Shown here in pieces: positions 22,608-32,164 of a stretch of 35,279 bases of DNA. The first letter of the stretch is position 1. Each line of letters begins with the position of its first letter. The stretch spans positions 1 to 35,279 of the forward strand of contig JAVBMQ010000042.1 of NCBI GenBank assembly GCA_031552335.1, in the 5' to 3' direction. Source of the stretch: JAISFI01 sp031552335 (GTDB taxonomy: Bacteria > Bacteroidota > Bacteroidia > Bacteroidales > Azobacteroidaceae). The notes beneath the pieces were generated by a model. It did no database searches. It was not told the origin of the DNA and saw only the letters and a list, made by a program, of their open reading frames with translations. The position numbers and the translations under genes are program-made.

Positions 22608-24933
22608 AAAAGTATTATTCCTTACCGGTATCCTTTTATTTTCAATTTCCGGTTGGGGCTATTCTCAAGGTATCGGACATTGGAGGAACTACCTGTCATA
22701 TTATAACACAACTTCTGTTATAGAGACTCCCAATAAAGTATTTGCAGTAGCTTCAGGGGCATTATACTCTTATACTCCTGATGGAAATGAAATCAAAAAA
22801 TACAGTAAAATCGATGGATTGAATGATACTGATATCTCTTTTATCTGTTATTCCGAATCAGAAAATGCATTGTTGATTGTTTACAGTAATGCTAATATGG
22901 ATATTTTCACCAATTCCGGAATTTACAATTTACCTTATTTCAAAGACAATACCAATTATACCGATAAAACCATCAATAACGTTGAGATTTATGGTAAAAT
23001 CGCCTATATTTCAACTTCATTCGGGGTACTTACAATAGATTTACAGAAAAAAGAGATGCCCGAACCTTATCAGTTAAGAGAAAAGACATATTCCATATGT
23101 ATACAAAACAATTTTATTTATGCTGCCACTTCTCAGGGTATTTATTATGCACCGACATCTAAAGACCTTTCATATATTGATAATTGGGAAACGTACAACC
23201 CTGCTATTGATGGTTTAGATGTGAAACAGATCAATAAGATTCTTTCTTTCCAGAATACGCTTATTTTTGCACAATACAATAATGGTATTTTTTATAAAAC
23301 AGAAAGCGGCAGGTTGCTATCCGGGTCTCTCAAAAATGTATCTATCTGTAATAATCAATTGATTGGGATTTCGGATAATTCTGTTCATTTCTGGACAGAT
23401 TTAAACAGTCATACCACACTAAACGATCTCAATATTTCCGACATCTCGGGAAGAAAGCAAAATATATTTTGGATTGCTCAAGGAACAAATGGCTTAGCTG
23501 CCATACAAAAGGCAAGTAATTCAAACCAATATTCATCATACCATTCAAATATCACCATTAACAGTCCGAAAAACAACTACAGTTTCTGGGTTACTTTCCA
23601 GCAAAACAAGATATTGGTTACCGGAGGGAACAGATGGGAGAACAGGTTTAATATTCCAGGAACGTTAATGGTACTGGAAAACGGAGAATGGTATAACTTT
23701 GATGAAAAGAAAATTGAAACTATTGTCAAACAAAAATATCCTAATTTGGCAAACTCTCCCGGAGGATATTCTTGTTTGGACTTTTTATATGTTACAGTAG
23801 ACCCCAAAGATCCCAAACATTATTTTGTAAGCAGTTATGGTGAAGGATTATATGAATTCCGGGACAATGAACTGACAACATTGTACAATTTTGAAAACAG
23901 TACACTAGCCAGCTCTTCCAGTGGCAATCCATATCATGGAGTACGTCTGGGCAGTACAGTTTACGACTCTCAACACAATCTTTATGTGGTAAATTCCTGC
24001 GAAGAACATGGAAGTTCTTTAAAGATGTATTCCTCAGACCAACAATGGTATGATACAGGATTCTTGGAAAATAAGTTTTTTTATTTTGGAGATAAGATTC
24101 TCATAACCAACAAAAATCAAATATGGATGAACTTTCCAAGAAAGGCAGTAAAGTCCGACGCCGGGATTTTTATTGCTGACGAAAGTGGAAACAATTTTTA
24201 TGACTCTTTCACTGATCAAAAAGGAGAAGAATTTATTCCTACCGGATATTTTTGTGCCACCGAAGACCAGAAAGGCACTATTTGGGTAGGCACAGACAGA
24301 GGTCCTATCCTATTTTACAATCCACAGAATGCATTAAAAAACCCCAACAATTTTTATTGTACCCGCCCTATATTACCATTCAATGATGGATCAGATGAAG
24401 GATTTTATCTTTTAGAAACAGAAAGAATCAACTGTATCACAGTAGACGGAGCCAATCGGAAATGGCTGGGAACCCAGAATTCCGGAGCTTATCTGGTCAG
24501 TGAAACTGGTATGGAAATTTTGGCTCATTTTACAGCAGAGAATAGTCCGCTGATTTCAAATACAATTAATTCTATCGCCATAGATTCCCGCTCCGGAGAG
24601 ATATTTTTTGCCACAGAGAAGGGCTTGACTTCCTATCTGGGAGATGCAAGCGAAGGCAAAACTACCTATTCAGAAGTACGTGCTTATCCTAACCCGGTAA
24701 GACCCGAATATGACAATGTAGTGACTATTACCAATCTGATCCAGGACTCCAACGTAAAAATTACTGATATGAGGGGTAATCTCATTTATCAGGGACAATC
24801 TAAAGGAGGTATGTTTACCTGGAACTGTGTAAACAAGAATGGTGAAAGAGTACAAACCGGTATCTATCTTGTATTTGCAGCAACCGAAGATGGATCAGAA
24901 GGAGTTGTTACTAAAATCATGGTAGTAAAATAA
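22588..24933 (+). CDS. porZ: Type IX secretion system protein PorZ
   Basis: A surface component of the type IX secretion system that works with PorU, PorV and PorQ in attaching cargo to anionic LPS. Its 781 residues are close to the known PorZ length. A signal peptide (about 1-26, ending YSQG) precedes two seven-bladed-propeller-like regions full of short beta repeats; IWVGTDRGPILFYNP and WLGTQNSGAYLVSE are typical two-component-regulator-like propeller units. The C-terminus (about 690-781) is a sorting-type beta-sandwich: AYPNPVRPEYDNVVTITNL, NVKITDMRGNLIYQGQSKGG, GIYLV, ending VTKIMVVK. This implies the organism has a type IX system, whose other genes are outside the window. The start overlaps rdgB by 20 bases; the stop lies 4 bases from the convergent barrel gene. 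Confidence 0.88.
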   Translation: MNISLHKKVLFLTGILLFSISGWGYSQGIGHWRNYLSYYNTTSVIETPNKVFAVASGALYSYTPDGNEIKKYSKIDGLNDTDISFICYSESENALLIVYSNANMDIFTNSGIYNLPYFKDNTNYTDKTINNVEIYGKIAYISTSFGVLTIDLQKKEMPEPYQLREKTYSICIQNNFIYAATSQGIYYAPTSKDLSYIDNWETYNPAIDGLDVKQINKILSFQNTLIFAQYNNGIFYKTESGRLLSGSLKNVSICNNQLIGISDNSVHFWTDLNSHTTLNDLNISDISGRKQNIFWIAQGTNGLAAIQKASNSNQYSSYHSNITINSPKNNYSFWVTFQQNKILVTGGNRWENRFNIPGTLMVLENGEWYNFDEKKIETIVKQKYPNLANSPGGYSCLDFLYVTVDPKDPKHYFVSSYGEGLYEFRDNELTTLYNFENSTLASSSSGNPYHGVRLGSTVYDSQHNLYVVNSCEEHGSSLKMYSSDQQWYDTGFLENKFFYFGDKILITNKNQIWMNFPRKAVKSDAGIFIADESGNNFYDSFTDQKGEEFIPTGYFCATEDQKGTIWVGTDRGPILFYNPQNALKNPNNFYCTRPILPFNDGSDEGFYLLETERINCITVDGANRKWLGTQNSGAYLVSETGMEILAHFTAENSPLISNTINSIAIDSRSGEIFFATEKGLTSYLGDASEGKTTYSEVRAYPNPVRPEYDNVVTITNLIQDSNVKITDMRGNLIYQGQSKGGMFTWNCVNKNGERVQTGIYLVFAATEDGSEGVVTKIMVVK

Positions 24934-24937
24934 AAAA

Positions 24938-26986
24938 TTAAAATTTCCACTTCAACAGGCAATACATATCTGTTTTATTCTTTCCCTGGATTTCTTCCAG
25001 GCCGGAACTGATGACATCGCGGTCAAAATAATGTGTCCATGCTCCTTTCAGATACAGAGAGACTACAGAAGATAATGACCATTTCATCGTCAGACAACAG
25101 CGTATCCCTTCTCCATAGAAAGAAGGAGCGCTAAATGCATATAATATATTTTTCTCATATGCACTGATACGGGTATCCCAATTATCAGTATGAAAGTAAG
25201 CAATGTACACATCTCCCTGCAAAGGAAATTTCACAGGAACAAAGCCCAGGCTTTGAGAAAACATATATCCTCTGGTTGTTTGTTGCATATCAGACTGATT
25301 GATACTCATGTTGACCTGAGTTTTCGAACGAAACCCCTTTTCCGACTGATAATTCAATTGATACCTCAGGCTATGCTGTGTTACAGGCAAAACAGCTTTA
25401 GTCGGCTGTGAATCAAGAGCTACATTTTTTGATTTTACCTTTTTTTTATATCTTCCATTCATACTCCAATGTTTGGGAATAACATAGTCGGCTCTCAATA
25501 TTATTTCTGTTGCCCGGGAAGGCATATCTACCAGATATTTCAACCAGGGATATTCCACCCAGTCTGCCGAAGCTGAAATTTTCCAGTAAGAAACAGGAGT
25601 AAAACTGGTTCCCAGATAATACCCATTTTCGTTTTGAACCGAAGAACTTCCTGCCGCAGAAGCATACTTTGCCTGATAATCTTTTGCATAATATCTTTGC
25701 AACAAAACTATATTACAATAAGATGCCGGATGGAATTGTAATGTATTCAAAGAAGCCCAGGCACCATTCTTCCCTATGGCTGTTTCGCCCTGTGCAATGA
25801 ACTTCTTTTTTTTCCATAAATAGTTGAAACCTGCATTATAATTGTTGACATCTCTCAGATTGTACATATTATAAGGTTTCCATTCCTGATTCAATTTTTT
25901 CCCTCCGAAATCATAATATATGGCTGTTATTCCCATACTCAGGTAATCATTTTGCCAGGAAAAATTACCTCCCAACAAACGATTTTCGGACTCGTTTTTT
26001 TTCAATAAATCATTGAAAGTACGGTGATAACCATCTGTTTTAAAAGAAAAAACCGTAGAATCATCTACCGAAGCATCTGTTTTCTGTTGAGAATAAAAAA
26101 GACTGATATTCGTCTGCTGAAAACCTAAAGTAAAAGCCAGTCCCCTGAAAGCATTACTTTCTCCGGTAGAATTATGACGCTTGATGCCGGAAGCTTTTTT
26201 ATTTATATTAATCACATCAGAAGTCTTCGCCATGGAAAAGTCGGTATTAAGCACCAGGCCTTGTCCGAAAGAAGCCCGGTAATCTCCGGCAAGCAAATAC
26301 TTCAGAAATCCCAGATCCTTTATTTCTACATGCATGGAATAATAGTCAAAGCCGCTATGCTGATTGTTCCAGAATGCTTCACCAGGATCTTTTTCTGCAA
26401 CGAAGCCCAGTTGTATCTTATTTTTATAGCGAAATCCGTATTTCAATGAGGTATAAAATTTCTCTCCCAGGTAATATCTATTCGGATGCTCGGACTTCTC
26501 TTCCTTAGAAACATGTTTATACCCTGCTTTTTCCTGGAAACAATTATCATAACGGATCAGTATCTCCTGTTTGGCATACCTGACTATCTTTTCAGGAGAA
26601 GGAGGTCTGCTTTCTTCTTTTTCTTCTCCGAGATATACAAACGGAAGCAAGTATTCAATGGTTTGTAAATCCAGGTCTTCGACATTCCGCAACTCATAAA
26701 TACTTGTCAGCGGAGCATACCGGTAAAGATAATACAAAAGGTTTTCAATTTGTATATCTGATAAAAAAGGTAAGCGGTCAAGATCCTTTTTTGTAATTGT
26801 ATTCAAATTGAAAGGATGATCGGCAAGATAAGAGAGATCTGTTGATAAATTCTCAAAAGAAGTCTCATCCATCTCATCATCAACCATTTCTTCGAGATAT
26901 TCCATCCATTTTGTATTGTTATTGTCTATTTGAGCAGATAAAGGCATGGCAAAGCATGTCCAAAGGATGCATATATATTTTTTCAT
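24938..26986 (-). CDS. Helix-hairpin-helix N-terminal, beta-barrel outer membrane protein
   Basis: A protein of 682 residues. A signal peptide ends at PLSAQ (about residue 19). Residues 53-118 hold helix-hairpin-helix motifs of the ComEA type (FNLNTITKKDLDRLPFLSD, then LTSIYELRNVEDLDLQTIEY). The remaining ~530 residues are alternating aromatic/polar strands (KYLLAGDYRASFGQGLVLN is typical) and the chain ends in KWKF, as outer-membrane barrels do. ComEA-like HHH domains usually bind DNA, but here the domain would be periplasmic and its role is unknown. The family is common in Bacteroidota and uncharacterised to my knowledge. It is transcribed with the smaller barrel gene upstream (17-base gap) and converges on porZ. 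Confidence 0.8.
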   Translation of the reverse strand: MKKYICILWTCFAMPLSAQIDNNNTKWMEYLEEMVDDEMDETSFENLSTDLSYLADHPFNLNTITKKDLDRLPFLSDIQIENLLYYLYRYAPLTSIYELRNVEDLDLQTIEYLLPFVYLGEEKEESRPPSPEKIVRYAKQEILIRYDNCFQEKAGYKHVSKEEKSEHPNRYYLGEKFYTSLKYGFRYKNKIQLGFVAEKDPGEAFWNNQHSGFDYYSMHVEIKDLGFLKYLLAGDYRASFGQGLVLNTDFSMAKTSDVININKKASGIKRHNSTGESNAFRGLAFTLGFQQTNISLFYSQQKTDASVDDSTVFSFKTDGYHRTFNDLLKKNESENRLLGGNFSWQNDYLSMGITAIYYDFGGKKLNQEWKPYNMYNLRDVNNYNAGFNYLWKKKKFIAQGETAIGKNGAWASLNTLQFHPASYCNIVLLQRYYAKDYQAKYASAAGSSSVQNENGYYLGTSFTPVSYWKISASADWVEYPWLKYLVDMPSRATEIILRADYVIPKHWSMNGRYKKKVKSKNVALDSQPTKAVLPVTQHSLRYQLNYQSEKGFRSKTQVNMSINQSDMQQTTRGYMFSQSLGFVPVKFPLQGDVYIAYFHTDNWDTRISAYEKNILYAFSAPSFYGEGIRCCLTMKWSLSSVVSLYLKGAWTHYFDRDVISSGLEEIQGKNKTDMYCLLKWKF

Positions 26987-27003
26987 AGTTGTAATGTGTA
27001 TAG

Positions 27004-27780
27004 TTACAGATGGTATGTGACTCCCAACATACTGGAAAATCCTAATATCTGATGTTTGTCCAGAGCCAGATCAACTGTAAATGCATCGAAAGAAAACGAC
27101 AATCCAAAAGTGGGTGCAAACGGACTGGAATGTAATCCCATCCGGAAATAAAAATGGTCTGCAAGTTCTATTTCTGTCCCGGCCGAAACTCCCGGAGCAG
27201 TATTGAAATCAGAATAAAACTCCAATAGCAACTTACAGGGAGATATAATGGTATAGGTGGTCCCTGCATATAATATACACTTATCTAATGAGCTATTATC
27301 CACAACATTTTCGACCAACAAAGCTAAATCTATTTTTTTATTCAAACGAAAAAAAAGGCCTAAATCAGCGGAAATAAACGGTTTTGTATATTCGCAGTTA
27401 TCCATAGATATTTTCTGAAAACGAAGGTTTGCTCCGACAGCAATCCGGGAAGTTACTTTTTTTGAAAAACCTGTACGGACAAGACATTGCTGATAATTTG
27501 CATAAAAAAATTCAGAAACAAGTAACCCTGCGTCCAAATATTTGTTGGGCAATATTCCTTCTAAGGTATAAGTATTCAATTCTTTTATTTGAAATTGATT
27601 ATATACAGATGTCGCAATACTCTTTTGCGGTTGAAACGACAAATAAGAAGGATTGACAAATGATTCACTCAATGCATGAGTTCTTCCTAAAGATACGGAA
27701 CGGACATCCAGTCCGGTGAAATCTGTGGCCATTGTTGACGGAACAGCACAGAAAAACAGAAAAGATAAAAACGTCTTCAT
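27004..27780 (-). CDS. Predicted PorV/PorQ-like outer membrane beta-barrel protein
   Basis: A protein of 258 residues with a signal peptide (MKTFLSFLFFCAVPSTMA) and a body of amphipathic beta strands. The opening GLDVRSVSLGRTHALSESFVN resembles the N-terminus of PorV/PorQ/FadL-type barrels (RSxxLGxxxxA...NPA pattern), and the C-terminus ends in GVTYHL. It is shorter than PorQ or PorV (about 330-390 residues), so it is not clearly either. It precedes the HHH-barrel gene by 17 bases, so the two form an operon and perhaps an outer-membrane pair. A promoter box lies at 27822-27829. Confidence 0.7.
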   Translation of the reverse strand: MKTFLSFLFFCAVPSTMATDFTGLDVRSVSLGRTHALSESFVNPSYLSFQPQKSIATSVYNQFQIKELNTYTLEGILPNKYLDAGLLVSEFFYANYQQCLVRTGFSKKVTSRIAVGANLRFQKISMDNCEYTKPFISADLGLFFRLNKKIDLALLVENVVDNSSLDKCILYAGTTYTIISPCKLLLEFYSDFNTAPGVSAGTEIELADHFYFRMGLHSSPFAPTFGLSFSFDAFTVDLALDKHQILGFSSMLGVTYHL

Positions 27781-27821
27781 TGTTTGATAGTTAAGAAATT
27801 GGTTTTGGTAAATTATAGATA

Positions 27822-27829
27822 CAAAGGTA
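27822..27829 (-). promoter_or_regulatory. -7 box of the barrel operon promoter
   Basis: The minus strand reads TACCTTTG, an exact TAnnTTTG match, 41 bases ahead of the start at 27780 and only 8 bases past the stop of the upstream transferase gene. Confidence 0.6.
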
Positions 27830-27837
27830 AAAAACTT

Positions 27838-29343
27838 TTATCGAAACACGCTTAATTCCGGATTAAAATATTGGGTTTGAATATCTGCAGCATCAATAAT
27901 GCTATGGAAAAGGAATCCTACGTTATAATACCTGTCCTTATTTTTTATTGTGTTTTCATATTTATCAGGATGATTCCTTTTGTACTCCGGAGACATCCAA
28001 ATAAAACAAGCCGGATTTCTCATGGAAATATCTTCAAACCCATGCAACCAACGGCCATTTTCACCCAAAGCTTCCCCATGATCCGACAAATAAATAAATA
28101 TAGCATTTTTGTCTCTTAACTTATCAAGCAAAGAAAACAAGAAAAAGTCTGTATAAAGGATGGTATTATCATAAGAATTTATCATTTCTTCTTTTGTACA
28201 AGAAGATACTACACGGCTTTTTACTACCGGAGTATATTTTTCATATTCATCCGGATAATGTGCATTGTACCACCAATGAGATCCTACTGTTTGCATAATC
28301 ATCAATTTCTTGAGATGATCGGCATGAAGACTCTTTTCAAAGAGGGGAAACAGATCTGCATCCAGCCATTTATCAAACACATAAGAGGTTTTATTGATGT
28401 TGGTATAACCAAAAGTATCACATTCGTGAATAAAATACACAAAACTGCTGTTGTGTTGTTGATTGGAAAACCAGGATGAATAAAAACCACAGGTATTAAA
28501 CAAATCAATAAATGAACGTTCTTGAAATGCCCTTTCTTCATGTAAACTGTCAGCTCTGGTAAATATTAAGGGAATACTACGCCGTGTCAGTGAATAAGGA
28601 GTATATATGTTAGTAAAAGAAACAATATCTTCTTTACCTAATAAAGGGGTAGTATTCCTATGATATCCATTGAGTCCTAAATGATCTGCCCGCAAGGACT
28701 CTCCGATGATAAATACGACATGTAAACTATCATTTTCCTCACTACAAATAACGCCATCCGACAAACTGGGACGAACAGTTGCAATATCTTGTCTCTCGGA
28801 AAAATACTCAATGCTTACAAACACAAAATTAAATGGATTCCTTTCGGATATAGGTGTATGATATCTATATAGAATGAAAGACAAGAAGCAGAATGACAGG
28901 ATACAATGTATATAAATTTTTTTGATTTTGATCTTCTTATATCTGTAAACAGAAAATAAAACAGAGATGACAATCGTACCTGTCACAAATATGATAAGGG
29001 ACCATGATATCAGGTCTGTTTTTGTTTGTGTGGCACTATCCAAAGCCGCATCAAATAACATCGGAGTTAATATGGTCGCTGTTGTATACCGGAAATAAGC
29101 CAAAATAGAGGCAATCAGGTTAAGCAAAGGATATATCACCATAAAAACATATTTGCTGCAAGAGATAAGATAAACAAAAAACCACAAAGCAATATACATT
29201 AGAAACCATTGCAGAAAATGTGTGATGAAATCTTTCAATCCTTCGGAAGGAGACAGGACAAAATCAACAGCAGTGAAAAGGGAGACAAACAATGCCGCCA
29301 AAGTAATAAATAAATAGAATCTGATATAATCACGCAATTGCAT
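27838..29343 (-). CDS. Phosphoethanolamine transferase (EptA-like, sulfatase fold)
   Basis: An inner-membrane enzyme of 501 residues that moves phosphoethanolamine from lipids to an envelope acceptor, in most relatives lipid A or LPS core. Five N-terminal membrane segments lie within about 1-160. The periplasmic alkaline-phosphatase-like domain carries IGESLRADHLGLNGY (213-227, metal ligand Glu215), the likely nucleophile Thr253 in YSLTRRSIP, HYPDEYEKY, and LSDHGEALGENG (419-430, Asp421 and His422). The set matches the catalytic residues of EptA/MCR enzymes by pattern. The acceptor is not known. It is transcribed away from the DUF4294 gene and the second transferase. Confidence 0.9.
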   Translation of the reverse strand: MQLRDYIRFYLFITLAALFVSLFTAVDFVLSPSEGLKDFITHFLQWFLMYIALWFFVYLISCSKYVFMVIYPLLNLIASILAYFRYTTATILTPMLFDAALDSATQTKTDLISWSLIIFVTGTIVISVLFSVYRYKKIKIKKIYIHCILSFCFLSFILYRYHTPISERNPFNFVFVSIEYFSERQDIATVRPSLSDGVICSEENDSLHVVFIIGESLRADHLGLNGYHRNTTPLLGKEDIVSFTNIYTPYSLTRRSIPLIFTRADSLHEERAFQERSFIDLFNTCGFYSSWFSNQQHNSSFVYFIHECDTFGYTNINKTSYVFDKWLDADLFPLFEKSLHADHLKKLMIMQTVGSHWWYNAHYPDEYEKYTPVVKSRVVSSCTKEEMINSYDNTILYTDFFLFSLLDKLRDKNAIFIYLSDHGEALGENGRWLHGFEDISMRNPACFIWMSPEYKRNHPDKYENTIKNKDRYYNVGFLFHSIIDAADIQTQYFNPELSVFR

Positions 29344-29398
29344 ACACGGATGTTATATCTGACAAATTTCAGTAAAAACCGGCACTTATGCAAATCAA

Positions 29399-30031
29399 AT
29401 GAATATTTTCACTAAATTTGTATTTACTATGAGAATGTTTTTTACTGCTATTTTCCTGTTACTCCTAACGATTCCGGATGCAAAATCGCAGGAGCAGGTA
29501 AAAAATACTTCCGACAAACTCAATACGGTTAATGTTGAAAACAACAATAACGATACAATGGTCATTGTCGGGATAGAGGAAATCATTATCTTTCCTCCCA
29601 TCGTATTTAAGGATGAGAAACAAAAACAAGCTTATAACAAACTGGTAAGGGATGTAAAAAAAACATTGCCATATGCTAAACTGATTTATGCCACTTTAAT
29701 TGAAACCTACGAATATATTGAGACTCTTCCGGATGATAAATCCAGAGAAGCCCACCTCAAAAGAATGGAAAAAGAATTATTTGAAGAATACAAACCTATA
29801 TTAAAAAAAATGACCCTCTCCCAGGGAAAATTGCTGATAAAACTGATCGACCGGGAATGTAACCAGACTTCTTATGATCTGGTTAAGGCTTTTCTTGGCC
29901 CGTTTCGCGCCGGATTCTGGAATCTATTTGCCGGGATGTTCGGTGCCAGCCTGAAATCAGAATGGGATCCGGAAGGAAAAGATGCAACCATAAACCGTGT
30001 CGTCATTCTGGTAGAAAAAGGACTCATTTAA
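29399..30031 (+). CDS. DUF4294 family exported protein
   Basis: A protein of about 200-210 residues with an N-terminal signal peptide (MRMFFTAIFLLLLTIPDAKS) and a DUF4294 body: IFPPIVFKDEKQKQAYNKL, then VRDVKKTLPYAKLIYATLIE, then LSQGKLLIKLIDRECNQTSY and FRAGFWNLFAGMFG. The DUF is widespread in Bacteroidota and of unknown function; the product should be periplasmic. Either the ATG at 29399 or that at 29429 could be the start; the latter leaves a more compact signal peptide. The second transferase follows 11 bases later, so the two are cotranscribed. Confidence 0.85.
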   Translation: MNIFTKFVFTMRMFFTAIFLLLLTIPDAKSQEQVKNTSDKLNTVNVENNNNDTMVIVGIEEIIIFPPIVFKDEKQKQAYNKLVRDVKKTLPYAKLIYATLIETYEYIETLPDDKSREAHLKRMEKELFEEYKPILKKMTLSQGKLLIKLIDRECNQTSYDLVKAFLGPFRAGFWNLFAGMFGASLKSEWDPEGKDATINRVVILVEKGLI

Positions 30032-30042
30032 TTTCTCTATGC

Positions 30043-31725
30043 ATGAAAATAAGGAAAGATTTTATTTGGATTATCATCTTATCAATCATTGTTTTATTAC
30101 CGAATGTATATCTGGCACTTGTTGGAAGCAGCCTGAAGGGAGAATGGATAAAGTTATTCGTTTATCTATTTTTCTCTGTATTTATTTTCCTTATTCCTTC
30201 TTTCATTCTCAAAGCCAAAACATTTTTCCTGTTCGAGGGAATTTTTGTCATTCTTGCTCCTATAGAAATTATTCATATCTATCTATCCCGGATGCCTGTT
30301 TCATATGGTTTTCTTATGGCTATTTTTGAAACTGATGCAAAAGAAAGTTTCGAACTACTTTCATCCATGTTACCTGTTGTGTTTTTTATCATATCTCTCT
30401 GGATAGCTTATTTTTTTATTGCTATCAAAAAAATCGATAACAGTTATTTAATTCCTTCTCATAAGATCAGATGGACAACCTTTGGCCTGATTTTGTTCTT
30501 TTTTCTTTCCGGATTTACCTATACTTATGTTACTTCCAAGAGTCCTCGTTACCCGACAACAAAAGAACAAGCCTCTGCTGCCTGTGATAAATATTTTGCA
30601 AAATTCCGGAAAATATATCCGATTGATTTAGTATACAAATCAATGGTAACATGGTATGATGTGAAAAACATAGAAGAAAACAGGGATGTACTGAAGAACT
30701 TTTCTTTTCATGCATGCAAAAAAAAGGAAAGCGGAGAAAGAGAAGTGTATATCTATATCATTGGAGAAACAGCCAGATATCATTCATTTTCTATCAATGG
30801 TTATGATCGAAAAACCAACCCGCTTTTGGAAAAAGAAGATATTATTTCTTTAAGCGATTTCTTTTCAGAAGCAAATCAAACGAAATTTTCCGGTATTTTG
30901 AATTTAAGCCGTGCCACACCGCAAACTTTTAATATCTATAAAAAAGAAAAAACCTTTGTAGATGCCTACCAAGAGGCTGGATTCAAAACTTATTGGATGG
31001 CAAATCAAAGTGCCAACACCAACTTTTTCAGAAGAATTGCAAAAGATACCAATGGTGAGTTTTTTACTATCACGGACTATGATGCTGCAGATAACCTGGA
31101 TGAAAATTTATGGGTCTTCTTAGATGAGATCTTGAAAAAGAAAGAAGAAAAAGTTTTCATTGTCATGCATACACTTGGAAGTCACTTCAGATATAACGAC
31201 CGTTATCCTGAAAAATTCAATGTATTTCATCCCAGCTTTGAGGGAGCATTTAATACGGCTCTTGTCAATTCGAAGAACAAACAAACAGTAATAAACACCT
31301 ACGATAATTCTATTCTTTATACAGATTACTTTTTAGCAAAAACCATTCAGAGATTGAAAGCTTTGAATGCAGTCAACTTTTTAGCATATGTTTCCGATCA
31401 TGGAGAAAATCTTTATGATACAAAAGAAAATTTAACCATGCATGCCGGAGCACGACCTACAGTTTATGATTTTCATGTGCCTTGTATCTTTTGGTTTTCG
31501 GATGCTTACAAAGCAACTTATCCTGAGAAAGTGGAAGCTTTGAAGCAAAATAAGGACAAGAAGCTGAGTTCTTCCAATATCTTTTATTCTATCCTGGATG
31601 CCGGGGATATTACTTTTCCGGAACAGCTTTTGCAGAAGAGTTTTTTCTCTGAAGAGTTAAAAGAAGATTCCGTCAGGTATTTCTATAGTGTGAATGAGGA
31701 GGTGGAGAGGATGCCGGAGGATTAA
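30043..31725 (+). CDS. Second phosphoethanolamine transferase (EptA-like)
   Basis: A protein of 560 residues from the ATG at 30043 (the open frame reaches back to 29962 inside the DUF4294 gene). About five membrane helices lie in residues 1-165 (WIIIILSIIVLLPNVYLALV, IFLIPSFILKA, FEGIFVILAPIEIIHIYL and others). The sulfatase-fold domain shows IGETARYHSFSINGYDRKTN (240-259, Glu242), the likely nucleophile Thr280 in SEANQTKFSG, HTLGSHFRYNDRYP (His381) and VSDHGENL (450-457, Asp452 and His453). It differs clearly from the first transferase in length and sequence, so the two are not a recent duplication and may modify different sites. It is cotranscribed with DUF4294. Confidence 0.9.
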   Translation: MKIRKDFIWIIILSIIVLLPNVYLALVGSSLKGEWIKLFVYLFFSVFIFLIPSFILKAKTFFLFEGIFVILAPIEIIHIYLSRMPVSYGFLMAIFETDAKESFELLSSMLPVVFFIISLWIAYFFIAIKKIDNSYLIPSHKIRWTTFGLILFFFLSGFTYTYVTSKSPRYPTTKEQASAACDKYFAKFRKIYPIDLVYKSMVTWYDVKNIEENRDVLKNFSFHACKKKESGEREVYIYIIGETARYHSFSINGYDRKTNPLLEKEDIISLSDFFSEANQTKFSGILNLSRATPQTFNIYKKEKTFVDAYQEAGFKTYWMANQSANTNFFRRIAKDTNGEFFTITDYDAADNLDENLWVFLDEILKKKEEKVFIVMHTLGSHFRYNDRYPEKFNVFHPSFEGAFNTALVNSKNKQTVINTYDNSILYTDYFLAKTIQRLKALNAVNFLAYVSDHGENLYDTKENLTMHAGARPTVYDFHVPCIFWFSDAYKATYPEKVEALKQNKDKKLSSSNIFYSILDAGDITFPEQLLQKSFFSEELKEDSVRYFYSVNEEVERMPED

Positions 31726-31732
31726 CCATTCG

Positions 31733-32164
31733 TTATTTCACATCCTCCATCAACATCATCACTTCATCTTTTAAATTATCAGGAAGTTGAATACTTCTTA
31801 ATTGCAAACTTCTTAACCATCCGGGAATATCTTTGGCTTGCATGGTATGCAAAATTTCTTCAAATGCTTCAATCTGGAGATCTGAGTAAACATCGGATGA
31901 AATTCCCTGAAAAACATCCAATTCTTCATCATCATAATATTCGATGGCTTGAGTAGCAGATAATAAACGAGCATCCCGTTCACATACAGCATGTTGTCCG
32001 CAACACTCTGATTCGGAAGATATTTGAGAAGAGTTTGTTTTTTCCGAATCAGAATCATTAGTCGCACTCTTTTTTTCAGAGCCTTTCCTGCGAAAGATTT
32101 CAATCAAAAAAACGACCAACAGGAATAAAACAAACAGAATGATAATAACAAATATAGGCTTCAT
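31733..32164 (-). CDS. Small membrane-anchored protein with Cys pair
   Basis: A protein of 143 residues with one N-terminal membrane helix (FVIIILFVLFLLVVFLIEIF, about 5-24), a Lys/Ser-rich linker, a conserved block ECCGQHAVCERD, and an acidic helical domain (IEYYDDEELDVFQGISSD, then IPGWLRSLQLRSIQLPDNLK). This layout is familiar from unnamed Bacteroidales proteins encoded beside aroA; the three closely spaced Cys could bind a metal. Function unknown. Its start overlaps the aroA stop by 4 bases, so it is translated from the aroA transcript. It converges on the second transferase gene with only 7 bases between stops. Confidence 0.8.
   Translation of the reverse strand: MKPIFVIIILFVLFLLVVFLIEIFRRKGSEKKSATNDSDSEKTNSSQISSESECCGQHAVCERDARLLSATQAIEYYDDEELDVFQGISSDVYSDLQIEAFEEILHTMQAKDIPGWLRSLQLRSIQLPDNLKDEVMMLMEDVK

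Noticed and set aside
29413..29420. TAAATTTG as promoter box for the DUF4294 gene
   Set aside because: It would lie inside the longer reading frame and only 8 bases ahead of the alternative start at 29429, too close for a normal transcription start.
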